DNA of 64,000 bases from Bugulina stolonifera (GCA_935421135.1 OW285192.1:4383501-4447500); one strand, 5' to 3'; numbered from the stretch's first letter, positions 25,101-38,300 are shown. Program-made: numbers and translations. Notes: generated by a model from the letters alone, not told the origin.

Positions 25101-27412
25101 CATGGAAATATACACGTAGCACAAGAAGCCAGGTTGATATACATTGAGAAATAAAGGAGGAAGGACGTGCACTACCACGTTACAAAGAAAGAAATAGTGT
25201 ACACATCACCATGACGACGATGTAGGGCCACAGGCATTTTGTATTCCCAAGCACATTGGTTGAAATACAAAAAAGTAAAACGTTTGTACTTTAGGCTAAG
25301 TTATAAAGCAACAGTTTCAGTATAGATACAATCTCTCGCATGTAACTCTCACAAGGACATTTGAGAGCTACGATACTCATGTAATGTTCCGGAAGCATCC
25401 CTTGGCATGCTAAATAGTTTATCTTGATGGTCACGTTTTAGTGATACACATCATGGCTAAGGACATACTGCGGGGAGGGGGGGGGGGAGGGTCATCTTGT
25501 AACTAAGTGGATGTAGAAAAAGAATAGCTATGATGAAACTGGTCTGATATTAGCCTAGTTTCTTGAGAAAAGAGGTAAAGGTGCGGGAAAGAGAGTCTTA
25601 CAGCCACTATACAGTTGTTAGTTCACTCGCAGAACTACAACTATAATAGATTAGAGTACTAATACACATATCAATTACTATAGGCACCTGAGCTGTCGTC
25701 AGAAACCCCTGATTCTAACGATGATTGTGATGAGCCTGGAAAACGGAGCATGATTAAAGCTGACATGTATATGCCAGGAGAATCCAAAAAAAAATATATC
25801 ACTGTATTACTAAAATATGAGATCCTAAGAAATTAATATGCAGTGGAAATTCTGTAATTTTATAGAAAAAAAAAAACAGTACAGTCGGAGCATCTTCTCT
25901 CTCATAAGTGAGTAAAAGAAAAAGGATGGATGATGGATGCGATGTTATATGTTCACATGTCACATTGATGCAGAGACGTGAGTGAATTAATAAAATGAGT
26001 TTGCAAGTCCGACAACATATTGACTTCACTCAAAATATATTGGATTGTGTTATGGTAATCGCAATACTGGTTCTTAGATGTGATCTTGAATATGATTACG
26101 ATCATTCAGATAGTTGATCGCAATTTAGAGTTAATTTGAAGATGACAATGATTTGAAGATGATAATGATTTGAAGATAATAATGATTGAAGATGATAATG
26201 ATTTGAAGATGATAATGATTTGAAGATGATAATGATTTGAAGATGATAATGATTTGAGGATGATACAAGTCAATGTATGAAAGTTGGATTCTATGATGAA
26301 AGTTTCATCAGTGTCTAAGTAGACTATAATGCTGCTTACCTAATTTTAGAATTTCAAATAATCAGTATTTTAGCTTTTTAACCAAAAAAACACAGATAAA
26401 GAAGGTTAAAAATATAAGTGTTATAATTAACATAATGTATGATATGTAGCTTATAATTACTAATAGGTAAGCTAAGGCATGTATTGTACGTAATTATTGT
26501 AAATACCATAATGTTATGTATGTACATGCTCATGGATATTTGCAAAGTATATTTACATTTACAGTGTATGTACATGTACATGTGTGAGCAAGCCAACTAT
26601 TACAGTGTGTGTAAGTAGTAAGTAAGTATGCCATGTACATGTAAGTATAGTTAATACATTCACATCAGTGTACATACACGTACATATTTCAGAAGTGCAT
26701 CATTCATTTTAAAAGCTTAAGTAGATTATAAAGATCAGATTTGTTTGTACGTAATAGACAAGACACGCAGCCTAAATAGTATATACTGGTTTATACACGA
26801 GTTTTCAATCCAAGCATCTCTAACCTTCAAAATATTTTATGTCCACTTTGATGGAAAACCATTTGCTAGAAATGGATCAATAGATACGTCAGCAGGAGAA
26901 ACATTGATAGAGGTCATCTAAAGAAATCACATTACTAAGTAAATATTCTACCTGCGCCGCTACCTGTGTGCTAATCCCCAGGGTAATGTGGTCCTGGGGC
27001 AGCTGACAGTATATCTACTACTTACACTGTACCTTCATGTAAATGTCTAGCATAACATTGTAAATGGTAATTAGGGTATTAAACTTTTCACAAATATTTG
27101 TAAATAATAATGTACAATATAATTTATTATTATTATTAGACGTGATAATTAGTCTACAAATAAATATAACACACATGTACATATAGCAATAATATAATTA
27201 TATTATAATCAAGGTTCACATTCATTACCATCCAACACGTAGCTGTATGTATCTCGTAGCTCTATATCATCTAGATGTCTATGCATATAGAACGTGCTCC
27301 TACATGCCGTAGCTTTGTTCAAAGGCGGGTGGGCATGCTGTTTTGCTGCACCACCCCCACTCGCTTTGTTTGTTTTCTTGGCACCACTACCGGTCCCCAC
27401 ATGTTTACCCAT
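16195..27412 (-). CDS. TIR-domain protein fused to a TMEM268-like two-pass membrane region (13 exons)
   Basis: Exons 27412-27229, 25735-25688, 23645-23471, 21209-21032, 20716-20581, 20080-19928, 19471-19293, 19154-18995, 18491-18355, 17827-17681, 17323-17207, 16819-16718, 16377-16195. All twelve junctions agree in phase: 1899 nt, 632 residues plus stop. Residues 1-61 are Gly/Lys-rich and 62-108 Ser/Asp-rich. Residues ~109-240 form a TIR domain: box 1 HVFIYHSS, then ERDFKSDLSHTQN, strand RTVLLCSQEFVEND, LPQFE (where enzymatic TIRs carry a catalytic Glu), then KLVLLVLPDVELP and KIFYV. After a Ser/Pro linker (241-291) comes a region resembling TMEM268: NGAVIKRV, LTKRGLQVTDSEFEEIL, membrane spans ~381-403 and ~421-446, KYRIKVEELNKKF, LYFIYYNFELC and a basic C-terminus. 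TIR and membrane phase are seen; TMEM268 kinship is from memory of the family layout. Likely role: membrane-anchored TIR signalling or NAD cleavage, inferred. Two adjacent genes wrongly joined is the alternative. Confidence 0.75.
16390..16535. repeat. 21-bp minisatellite (TACCCTGTCAACAAATACAAA)
   Basis: Seven to eight copies with few changes. It directly abuts the splice acceptor of the last exon of the TIR gene (exon starts 16377), so the upstream part of that intron end is made of this repeat. Confidence 0.9.
16843..16985. repeat. 34-36-bp repeat, 4 copies
   Basis: Unit contains AGTAGGTCACTGTACATGTACA. Lies in the intron between exons 11 and 12 of the TIR gene. Confidence 0.85.
17364..17690. 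repeat. 20-bp minisatellite built on a splice-donor sequence
   Basis: About fifteen copies of CTCACACACCTGACACCTAT. On the minus strand each unit reads GTGTCAGGTGTGTGAG or TCAGGTGAG, like the true donor TGTCAG|GTGAGT that ends exon 10 at 17681. The array is in the intron directly downstream of that exon. Confidence 0.9.
18030..18180. repeat. 17-bp minisatellite
   Basis: About nine copies of a unit like GGCTGCTGTCACTATAT. Intronic in the TIR gene (exon 9 to 10). Confidence 0.85.
20330..20560. repeat. Degenerate CATGACTCAT repeat
   Basis: Many irregular copies of CACATGACTCATCA-type words, in the intron between exons 5 and 6 of the TIR gene. TGACTCA is also the AP-1 site core, but the repetition alone explains it. 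Confidence 0.7.
22671..22820 (+). promoter_or_regulatory. Promoter-like cluster: CRE/ATF repeats, E-box, CCAAT, TATA
   Basis: On the plus strand: CCAAT (22671-22675), three 13-bp repeats ACGTAAGGCAATG (22701-22739) that create TGACGTAA at 22712-22719 and 22725-22732, an E-box CACGTG (22747-22752), CCAAT (22765-22769) and TATAAATA (22813-22820). Spacing and order fit a Pol II promoter for the small gene at 22867. It sits inside an intron of the TIR gene, on the opposite strand. The factor names are inferred from motif cores. Confidence 0.6.
22867..23097 (+). CDS. Start of a small unrecognised gene nested in the TIR gene intron
   Basis: Exon 1 is 22867-22946 (starts MTIKEIELRIKISGDE, donor AT|GTAAGC, phase 2). 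Exon 2 is 23025-23097 (EQSNTVYYLGKYGVIATGHV..., donor AAG|GTAAGT, phase 0). Together they give about 51 residues in one frame, about 50 bases below the TATA box. No convincing third exon was found, so the gene is incomplete as read. The alternating charged and hydrophobic pattern suggests a small folded domain; I recognise no family. It could be a lost or non-coding transcript. Confidence 0.4.
26137..26262. repeat. 17-bp minisatellite (GATTTGAAGATGATAAT)
   Basis: Seven to eight copies, in the first intron of the TIR gene. Confidence 0.9.
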
Positions 27413-29229
27413 GCTGTATCAACTTGAACTGTCCAACAAGTGCATTCAACACAATCTGTTACACACAAGTCTAAAAGCTAACTACCCAGACACTAACACA
27501 GAAGGCAAACAGAACAGGAAAAAGTATAAATATAATTTTAAGGTAACTACGTAATTTAGAATAACAGCTGTATCATCTTCATTCTAACAGATATACTAGC
27601 TGCTCTGACACAGATATACATGTGCCTGTCAGCACCTGTACATAACGGGAAGCGTAACGTAAATACATTATCCTGTCAGAATGTTTAGAAACTCAACACT
27701 CCATCAATCAATCAATTAGTGTTGTATTACCTGATGTAGAACTTATTGCAAAAAACACTATTGATATTAATTTACTACTGTTCAACATGTAGCATTAAAC
27801 TGAAGGTTGCACTTTAACAGAGGTATGCTATTGTTAGGGTACACCTACCGCATGCTGAATCTACCCGATTTCCCATCAGTACCGAGAGAGATGTATGCTA
27901 GCTATTAGAACTTACAGCAGATATAATTAAAGAACCCCTTTAATAATGCTTACTACTTTCAAGTGAATGTTACAACAAGCAACAGTATCGCCCACCGTTT
28001 TAGACATCATTAATTAGTTCACAAGTCGAGTAAATATAAAACAATAAATTTAGAATCACAAAAATAATGACTAATTGGGAGGAAGTGAGATCACAGTTTG
28101 ATGCAATTAGTCAATTACAATAAATATTAATATTGTTTGTAATTAATCTATTGTGGTGCATCAAGAATTACCAGTCTACAGAAATTATCCTTTGCCTCAG
28201 CCTATTGCCTAGTCTAGAGACGCACGTTTCGGTCACATAAAATATCTGTAAACTCTTCAAATGCTAGTTAGGTTTCCTTCATAAGCATCCTAAATTATAA
28301 CATGCATGTATGAAGTTCTAAGGCTAAATTATAACATACATGTACATTTTTCTAAGGCTAAGTTATAACATAATTATATGCACATGTCATGTCAGTAGTT
28401 CTAAGGCCTTTATAATTCAAAGAAATGGAGACATCAATGGGATACCAAATAACAAGCCCAGAGCGTTTTGAGCACCATCAACTAGTCTAAAGGTTAACCC
28501 ATCAAATAGGTGTCACTCCTTTGAAACAGATAGACAAAAGTCTACACATAGATTTACACTCTACAAGACAAATTATAACAAATATAAATTATTCACTTGG
28601 TAATGAAATTAAATCAATTGAACCAGCCTCAAAAATCATTAAAATTATACATGTACATGTATAATTTGTTCTATTCGTAGCCCTCTGTACAAACACACAA
28701 CACAACGTGAAAATTCACACAACAGAATTTTCACCTTTGTTAAATATACTACATACATGTACAGGATGGTATCAAATACTTCACAACTAATATTATAATA
28801 TAAGCACTACAGAATATCAATTGCCCTTCAGCTGACATTGTTGTTGTTGTTATTATTATTGTTGTTGTTAAGATGAAAAGGTAATAAAACAATTTGCTAA
28901 TGGACAACAGTTTAGAATAAGAAATACAATGGCATGCTGTTAGACATGAACACAATGTAAGGTTTACTGCTGCTATATACAATTACCCCAGTGTGAATAG
29001 GCATACATATACTGTATGTGCAACCTAATGCACTCAATGACTTGCTTGTGTAAAGTTTATATTGTTTGGTATTATTCATAGACTACATGATTGTGCCTAT
29101 TATACCTGTATAAATGTACTGTGAGGTGAAGTAGTGGCACTTGGGAGGAACAATTCTCAATACAACCTGACATTTCAATACTTTAATCCAAACATTGTTT
29201 TTGGTAGTCGATGCAATGTAACAAATTGA
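27413..29229. other. Intergenic region between the two large minus-strand genes
   Basis: Contains the presumed promoter of the TIR gene on its left and the 3' flank of the basic-protein gene on its right. No TATA box of the quality seen elsewhere was found near 27.5 kb. No exon was recognised. Confidence 0.4.
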
Positions 29230-29235
29230 TTTATT
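29230..29235 (-). terminator. Poly(A) signal AATAAA
   Basis: Minus-strand AATAAA about 155 bases past the stop codon at 29389, a plausible 3' end for the gene with terminal exon 29532-29389. Confidence 0.4.
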
Positions 29236-29388
29236 AGACCAACAAAAGCTCTCCCTATATAAAAGTACTAGAAGTTAACTAGTAAAGTAAACGTATGCAG
29301 ACACCCATATCTCCTTTCCAAAGGGTGGAATACTGACTTTTGAACAAACTAAAGCATCAAATTCTTCTAGTATAATGACTAGCCCACA

Positions 29389-32300
29389 TCAAATAAAAGA
29401 ATACGGAGTGCTATATTGACACAGGCTGAAGTAGAAATCTCTTATAACAAGGGGAAGACGATTCACAGTAAATAATTCATCAAGTGGAATAATAATGGAA
29501 TACTTCACAGCTCTTGAGAGCTCCCCAAGTGTCTATAAAATAAACAGCTCAAGGAGAGAGCGAAAGCTGGAAGCACTTGAGTACGCAAACAAATGAAACA
29601 TCGCTGACTTCGGAATCATACTACGCATTTCCTTACACCACAGAAATACCAGGCGCTGCCAATTCATATAAACATGTACATGTAAATTGATATGTAGTGC
29701 TATATTCCACACAACCTTAATTAAGTTGACAATGATAAAATAAGAGATGACAATTCCTGAACATTAACAGTAACCTACATGAATTAAGGGGGGAGAGGAG
29801 GTAGATTCTGTGTGGATATGTACGCATATGTCTCGCGTAAGTCTACATTCCCTGTGCATTGTTCTAACAGTGGTAACTAAACACGTAAGAAAAAGTTATG
29901 TCAACCCAAATTTAAGGTTATTAATATAATGTTTAATTTTTGTTCTCATATTAAACATTAAAAGGTTTACTTTCAGCAAATAGTAAAGAATAATTGACAT
30001 TCCTTAAGGTATTTCATAACAATCGAAACATGTAACTTAATGGGTCATATCCTGTGTCACCCCTAATATGTGCTTTTTAAATAAGGTACTGAGTATACAT
30101 TACTTACCCGTGCCAAAGTAGAGATACATGACGATATGACAACATCTACAAAGGCATGACTGTTGCTGCCGGAATCAAGCGCTGACACTGAATGAGTAGG
30201 AATGAGGACAGCCCCTCATACACCAGCAGGCATTATTAATCAGATTACAGATGTGCGATTGAACAATTATAGAACTGAATCAATAGCTACTAACACACTT
30301 TAGACTCATTCTCTCTCCGTAGACTGAGAGGGAATGAGTCAGGGAGCATCTACTGTATGGTAGATAGGTAGAGTGTTGTCTCCGTACAACAACAAAAAGA
30401 GTTTATATCCTATTTATATACACACCTGTGTATACAAACATATTGTATAATGATCATAGCCGTATAATGGGAAGGGTTAAGCAAACAATATGCTAATCAA
30501 TACCAAGTAGCTTATCTGATGCCATGTGGAGGAAAGAGGCAGCGGTTAAGTCAGCGAGCATCAGCCAATATCAAGTGTGGGAGGAGAAAGTCTGTCGCCG
30601 ATTATATTGGCGTAACCAATCACAGATTAGCATGTGGTAACCAGGAAACAAGATGGACGCAAAGTAAACTGAAGAAAGGCTCAGAGCTAAAGCTGCATCA
30701 TGCATTCATGGAAACACTAAATTAAACATCACGCAAATACATGTGTTACTTTCCTAATAAATACATTGTACAGCATAGATACTAGTAACCTTTTCCAGGA
30801 GTTGCTTCCCCTGTGGACTAATACAGGACAATTTAAATTCATTTGAAAATTTTGCTCTTACAACTTTGGCATATTATGCAATATTTTATAGAAAGTTGAA
30901 GTGGGAAAGATTCCAAACAAACTTCGCAACTGTTCGAAAATTACCTGTGCTTTTGCTATGATTACAATTGTGCAAAACTAATGTGCAAGCCTCAGTTTCA
31001 TATCAGTTACGAAACGTCCAGTTAGTAACAACTGTTCATGTAATTCTGTGTTTACCAAACCTTAGTTAAGAAGGGAATTGTAACTGAATCTAAATCTTTG
31101 TAACTTGTATCACAATCCTGACACTTATACAAACAAGATAGACACTAGGTACCACTAGGTACCACCAGGTACCACTAGGTACCACCAGGTACCACTAGGT
31201 ACCATAAATAATATTTGTGGATTAACAGATTAATAAAGACGTATGTGTAATTTTATTAGTTTCAGCTACTGCCAAGTATTATTATTATCAAAATGTTTAA
31301 AGAACAATCGAGAAATAAGTTACAAAATGATGCTTTGTATCTGCTGCCATGTGTTTAATGAACAGTTAATCACAACTGATAACCCTGTATAGGGCACTTG
31401 TGTATGTGTGTCTAATAATTGTACATAATAAGTATTCTACTGTAGACATAATTAACCCAGAGAGCCTGACAGTGTTACACTAATAACTTTAATTACAATA
31501 GCTACTTCAAACATGTCCTGGACAGTCCATAGTATATGTTCAGACAGTCTAGCCTGAGAGTAATTAGTTTAGATTAGATTAGTTTTACTCTGATTAGGGG
31601 TTGCTACTAGGGGTTCTCAGCCAATACAATAGAGCAGTATATACACAGAGAGAGGATAACTCCTGTCTAGTTAGAGTTACCCATTGTGCTGAGGTATGTG
31701 CCCAAGTTGACTGTCTTTATATTGACTAATAGACAAACATACGGATTCAGTGGCAGTGTAGGCTGTAGGGCAGCACTTGACAGTGTATACTTGACAGTGT
31801 ATACCTGACAGTGTATACCTGACAGTGTGTACTTGACAGTGTATACCTGACAGTGTATACTTGACAGTGTGTATACCTGACAGTGTATACTCGACAGTGT
31901 GTACACTTGACAGTGTATACTTGACAGTGTATACTCGACAGTGTGTATACTTGGCAGTGTGTATACTTGGCAGTGTGTATACTTGACAGTGTGTATAGCC
32001 TACTTGGGTTTGGTAATGTTACATACTAGGATATAACAGTGCGTACTTGACATCTTGTACTTTATGCTCTGTGCAGGAATTGATGGAAGAGATGATTCAT
32101 GGTTATGCAGAGAAGAGAAATTTGAGAGAGAAGAAAACTCCAAAAGTAAATTTTCTCAACAGCTGAGACTAATCAGTTGTTTCTCTACTGACTCACCTTG
32201 TACAATTAAAGATAAATACCATGTGCCATGCCTTGGTACACGTATAATATCATACTAACATTCTTTGTCACAGTCCTCTATTAATTGTATCGAAGCTTAA

Positions 32301-35300
32301 TTTTTCATTTTCAAGCAGCCTACATTTTCAGAATACTAGTTTTTATAGAGATCTGTGTGGGGATGAAGTCTAAAGGAAAACTCACCACCCATGATCTCTG
32401 CCATGTCAAGCTCATTCAACATGGCCTCATCAGCGGAGAAGGGATCCTCATCCAACATGTCCTCATCATACATGAGCCCATCACTCATGGCTGCCCCAGC
32501 AAGCCCTGCATGTAGGTACCTCCTCCTCATGTGGTAGTGGTCCATACGACGCCCGGATCGAACGCCGCCAGACCGCGTCCCCTACAAAAACATCAAATTC
32601 ATAAAGCTAAAGCTAATTGTAGAGAGAAAACGTGTTTTGCATTCACACAATAACATACTGTAAAATAATATACATGGTTGTAGGCCTACATGTAACATAC
32701 TATTTCATTAACAAGTCATTGCATAATATCCATACATTAGGAGTTATGTACACATACATATACACACTGTTAGGTGTTATACTTTATATGTAAGGATATA
32801 ATGCATGCAGAAAGTAGCTATGTAGAATAGAAAGCATTGTACCACTTGTAATACAGCGTATACCACTTGTAATACAGCGTATACCACTTGTAATACAGCA
32901 TATACCACTTGTAATACAGCGTATACCACTTGTAATACAGCGTATACCACTTGTAATACAGCGTATACCACTTGTAATACAGCGTATACCACTTGTAATA
33001 CAGCGTATACCACTTGTAATACAGCGTATACCACTTGTAATACAGCGTATACCACTTGTAATACAGCGTATACCACTTGTAATACAGCGTATACCACTTG
33101 TAATACAGCGTATACCACTTGTAATACAGCATATACCACTTGTAATACAGCGTATACCACTTGTAATACAGCGTATACCACTTGTAATACAGCGTATACC
33201 ACTTGTAATACAGCGTATACCACTTGTAATACAGCGTATACCACTTGTAATACAGCGTATACCACTTGTAATACAGCGTATACCACTTGTAATACAGCGT
33301 ATACCACTTGTAATACAGCGTATACCACTTGTAATACAGCATATACCACTTGTAATACAGCGTATACCACTTGTAATACAGCGTATACCACTTGTAATAC
33401 AGTATATACAACTTGTAATACAGCGTATACCACTTGTAATACAATGTGTACCACTTGTAATACAGCGTATACCACTTGTAATACAGCGTATACCACTTGT
33501 AATACAATGTGTACCACTTGTAATACAGCGTATACCACTTGTAATACAGCATATACCACTTGTAATACAGCGTATACCACTTGTAATACAGCGTATACCA
33601 CTTGTAATACAGCATATACCACTTGTAATACAGCATATACCACTTGTAATACAGTCATGTATTACACAGGTATAACACATAGGCCTGGAAATGTAAATAC
33701 TAACCCAAGTAATGTAAGGTATATAAATCTGTAAGATATTTTATAATAACACACATGAAGACACACAGAGTAATAGCAGAACCTATTGCTACTTATGAAA
33801 ACAATGACTCAAACCTACATACTCGTGATTGTGTTTGGGAAATTTTGTACTGTTTAAATTTAAATTTTACACACATAAAAAGAATAATGCTGTTCAGGGT
33901 CGAACTACATGTATATTACAGAATAGGGCGAAAAGACATCAGTGTGTCTCTTGTATAGTGGATATAGAAACATAGAAAGCGTTCCTCATGATACATGTGT
34001 GAGCATGGGTTCCAACCCGCCATCTCGTACAGGTGTGAGGGTGGGTTCCAACCCTCCCTCTCTTAAAGTTCTACAGTACATGTACTTTGACCCATGGATA
34101 TATTCGTTGCTCACTTACATACAGGTAGATTATTACGTTCATATAATGCAGCAGACGCTCTCAGCCAAGTCACAATCTCATTTATCTGGAGCTAATAATA
34201 GACTTATCTCTTTCATGAAACTGAATATCGATAAAAGAAAGTATAAGAAATAATCCATCAATTTCATCTTATTTTTTAATTACAACTTCAAAGTTATACG
34301 TTTAAGCTGACTACTTAAAGTCGATACGTAATGTATAATTTATTTCATTAGAACATTGACCTCTTAAGCTAAATTATCTACGTCTGATATTCTCACAGCT
34401 CAATCTTTGATAGCGATCAAAGTGTTTTTACTGGTAGGCCCATACAATTTACAGATGTCCGTGTATATGTACATGTATAATAGCCTACACTGTTTTATAG
34501 TATATGGTCATATTTCATATTTATATGAATATGCTATAAAATCAATAGACGCATGACACAAGAGTTGTGGGCACATGTAGGCTTCATGATTGTGTACTAT
34601 TTAAGTGGAAGAGTAGAGTTATCTTCTCAACCTACACAATGATGAAATCTCCCCCCCCCCCCGCCTAGGCCCACCTTTGTAACGTTTGACACAGAGGCTA
34701 AATATTATAGCACATAATACATAAACATTGTCATGCCATAATATTATCTACATTGCTACACACATTTAGCCGCTGCCTACGTTGTGTGTCCATAGACACC
34801 AGATAGCTAGACAACTATTTAAACACAAATACCATGACACTCTGCATTTATTGAGTAGGTAGCATGTAGGCCTAACACTCTCTGAATTTTTAAAATATGC
34901 ATGAAAATGCTCTATGCACTAGACTACAAGAATCAAATAGGTGTGGGTTGTAACTGTTATTGAATTATCCAATGTTTCATTAGAGTAAGCACTTGAGGTC
35001 TGCAGTATATGCACTCAGAATACAGAGAGAGAAAGAAGGTGCCGGATGCAAATAAAAGCTAGACTTCTAGAATGAAAACTGAAAAGTTAGTAGACATGTA
35101 TACTATTTACTGCTATTGAATAGTACAGTAGTTATTATACAGTTAGAAACTGGAATATAATTATATAACATAGCAACCGCACCTTCAAGTACATAGTTGC
35201 TATAACCAAATCAAGCTAAGTTAATTAAAGTAAACGAAAAAATAAAATCAGTTTCAAATAAGGGACAGAAACAACAGAAATCAGTAAACAAAGGAATTTA

Positions 35301-38300
35301 AAAACATAACATCTTTAGAGCTGGCAACTATCAAATCGGTGTCAGTGCGAATAAAATCATTTTTACTACAATGCTTACACGTCAGTACTGGTGTATATTT
35401 TTTTCCATTTTTATGGCTGTTCTTGGGCCTCAAAACTCTGGATAATTTTTTATTTCAAGCAGTGTAGAAATACTACACTATCCCAATAGCAATAGTAACT
35501 ATCAACTGACTTCCTGATAGGCTAAATAACGGTTGATGAGGAGAGACAAGAATAAAAGTATATTATATTATTTAGTAATAATGATCAGAACTAGGGACTG
35601 CTCAGTTTGTCAAATAATACACTATTACGCATATAAATTATTACGGTTTCAATTTAAAATTAAATATTTTTAAATATAATACCTAACTTAGATTGCCAGC
35701 TCTAAATTATATTAATACTGCCATTGCAAATGGCTGCCTTCAGCACTAAGTCGAGAGGATGGGCTGATAGAACAAGACAGCACAACGCCACAGTAGACTT
35801 ACACTCTCGTTGTTGTAGAGGGTAAGCTCCTAGGAGGGAACAGATGTCAGTCACAAGAATCAAATAAAAGCAGAGCCCAGAATAGACTACCAGCTTTACT
35901 TGTCAAGCGTTAAAAGAGAATATCGTTGTGCAAAACATGTCTCAATTCCATTGTTGGAGAGCAAAACAATGAGAACGAAATTGACTGGAATCTAGATAAC
36001 AATGCAAATTTCAAATCGTATCTGAAAGTCAGTATTGTTTGGTGTAAATTTATAGTAAGAGGAACAGCAAAACATAGAACAGATTCGCTCCGGCAAAGCT
36101 TGCAATAGAAAAAGTGTTTTCCCAGTTGTTGTAACAAACAGCGGCATGTCATCTGTATTCTGTCTCAATAAAACAAGCGACTTATACAAAAAAGAATGAA
36201 ATAGAATAATTGGAATAGTTACCCTGCCCCATGCCTTGTACGCATCTCGAGGTCTACGTCGAGCTCGAAAGCCCCTTCTCTCATAGCCTCGTAAACCTAC
36301 TACCTTCCTGGAATGGTTGATTCGGTACAGCCTATTGGCCCCAGACCTATGGCCATGCATGTACCTTCTCATTGTAAACTAGTGAGTGACCACACTAAAC
36401 TAAACACGCTGCCAGACTCCAGCAACATGTGTTAGCAACTGACACCAACAATGCTGCCGACAAGAATGATACAGTGTTCAAGATCCAGCAATACAAACAA
36501 AACGTATGCAGGTTTCATGTAGCAAGACTCTTGCATACTGTGAATGGGCCATTTAGAAACAATTATTGATTATCCATCTAGCGAAACGTAAACTATTAAA
36601 CAGAGAGGAAAGAATAACAATAGAGAGCAGTCTGATCGACCTATGACAGTAGTCAAGCTAGCTCTTGAGAATAAAATTAATTATTAACGCTAAGTCGCAA
36701 ACTCTAAGCCTAAAAGAGAACATTAGTCCAAGGTCTAGTTTCAAACACACAGAATAAAAATTCTGCATTGGAAACCCCTACTCTACAGGTCCAGCTCAAG
36801 TTTGCACAACTAGCAAGTCTATAATATAGTTTTCATATACACTACATTGTATATTTTATGCACTGGCCACATTGTAAATATTACATTATACAATGTGCAT
36901 AAATGTTTACACAAATAGATAATTATGAATAATTAATGTAACTGCTGCTTCTGTTGTATTGTACTACATGTAACTGACGGCAGCATTACCAATACCAAGC
37001 ATCATGATGGCAGTCATTCAGCTATATAGTCAGTTGTAGTTATGTCATGTTTCCCACAATACATCACCCAGCTGAGCTTTCGGGTGAAAGTGTTTTCCTT
37101 CCACAAGGATTAATCAGGACTTGAACTTGTGATCTTAAGTCAAAGTTGAAGATACAAGTCCCACAAGTCCCTGAGTGGAATGAGGTGTGGTACATGCTTA
37201 ACAAAGAGTCTACCGCAGTACCCTGCCATCAATATCGAACATATAACAGAGGGATAAGGTCCACAGTACTAAATGCTGTCTCAGAGTAATAGGCCTATAC
37301 ATGCATACCACAGATTACGTATATAGACAGTGGTACCATCTTGTATTTTCAATATTTTTATAACATAATATTCTACAACAAATAAAAGTGAATAATTCTG
37401 AAAATTATCCAATGTAAAAAATTGCACTTCTATGCCAAGATGCAACGACTTCATCTAATATAACTCTGAATGACATGACTATGTACACACGCAACATGTC
37501 AATAACAGAGCTGTGTAATATCGGCATGAATAAATAACATGAGGAAAGCTAATTTACAATAATAGCTACGTCAGTCTCCCTGACAGGAAATTAAATTTGC
37601 TTTTAATTAAACTAAGAGCATAGAGGACTACAACTTATAGTTTATCAACTAGCTACAACTCATACATAGAGACAGAATCGGTATGACTTAACAGCAACAT
37701 CAAACTGGAGAAACGCTTTTCAAAATTAAAATCCTTTAGTTCCTTAATTAAATTATATCACCACCTCACGAATACTAATTCAGCCAACAGAAGTTTAAAG
37801 TAGAACTCTCTAAGCTGGTAAACCAATAAACACTCAGAGTAAACGTAAAGCAAAATTTAATTAGCCAGACGGACTTGCTGAACAAGTTCTGAGGCTATCA
37901 TTAAAGTACCTGGCACAGCTACTAAGGTCACATCATTGACACTTAAACTCAAAACACAAGCTCCATGATCTTTTTGGAGTTATCTTTCTTTAAACAAGGG
38001 GTAAATTATCTTGAAAATTATATAAAAAATAGTAGGCCCTATATTATTATATGGTAACCACTGGTTTAATGGCTTATATATATGATCGTTGAAGACGAGA
38101 TAACTCCAAACTACAAAGACTGTCTATTAATAGCTGTACATGATTTTAGCCCATAGTTGTAATGTGTATGTATCCCAAGAGAGAATATAGAATATACCTT
38201 CATCTGACAATGTTCCTCTTAGATTTGATAGAATAACGTGGAAAAGGCATTAAATAAGCAGTAAACCAGTGCAATATAGCAACCAGCATAGCAACCAATA

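Noticed and set aside
30519..30725. Plus-strand 68-residue basic frame
   Set aside because: No splice context or recognisable motif. It lies in an intron of the minus-strand gene, and CCAAT words suggest regulatory rather than coding sequence.
32841..33654. Regular 21-bp units as a CRISPR array
   Set aside because: There are no unique spacers; the units are directly contiguous, and the genome is animal.
32777..33680. Open frames of about 270-298 residues with VLQVVYA, CITSGIR or LYYKWYT repeats
   Set aside because: They come solely from the 21-bp minisatellite, which lacks stops in all three minus frames. No splice signals or coding-like variation.
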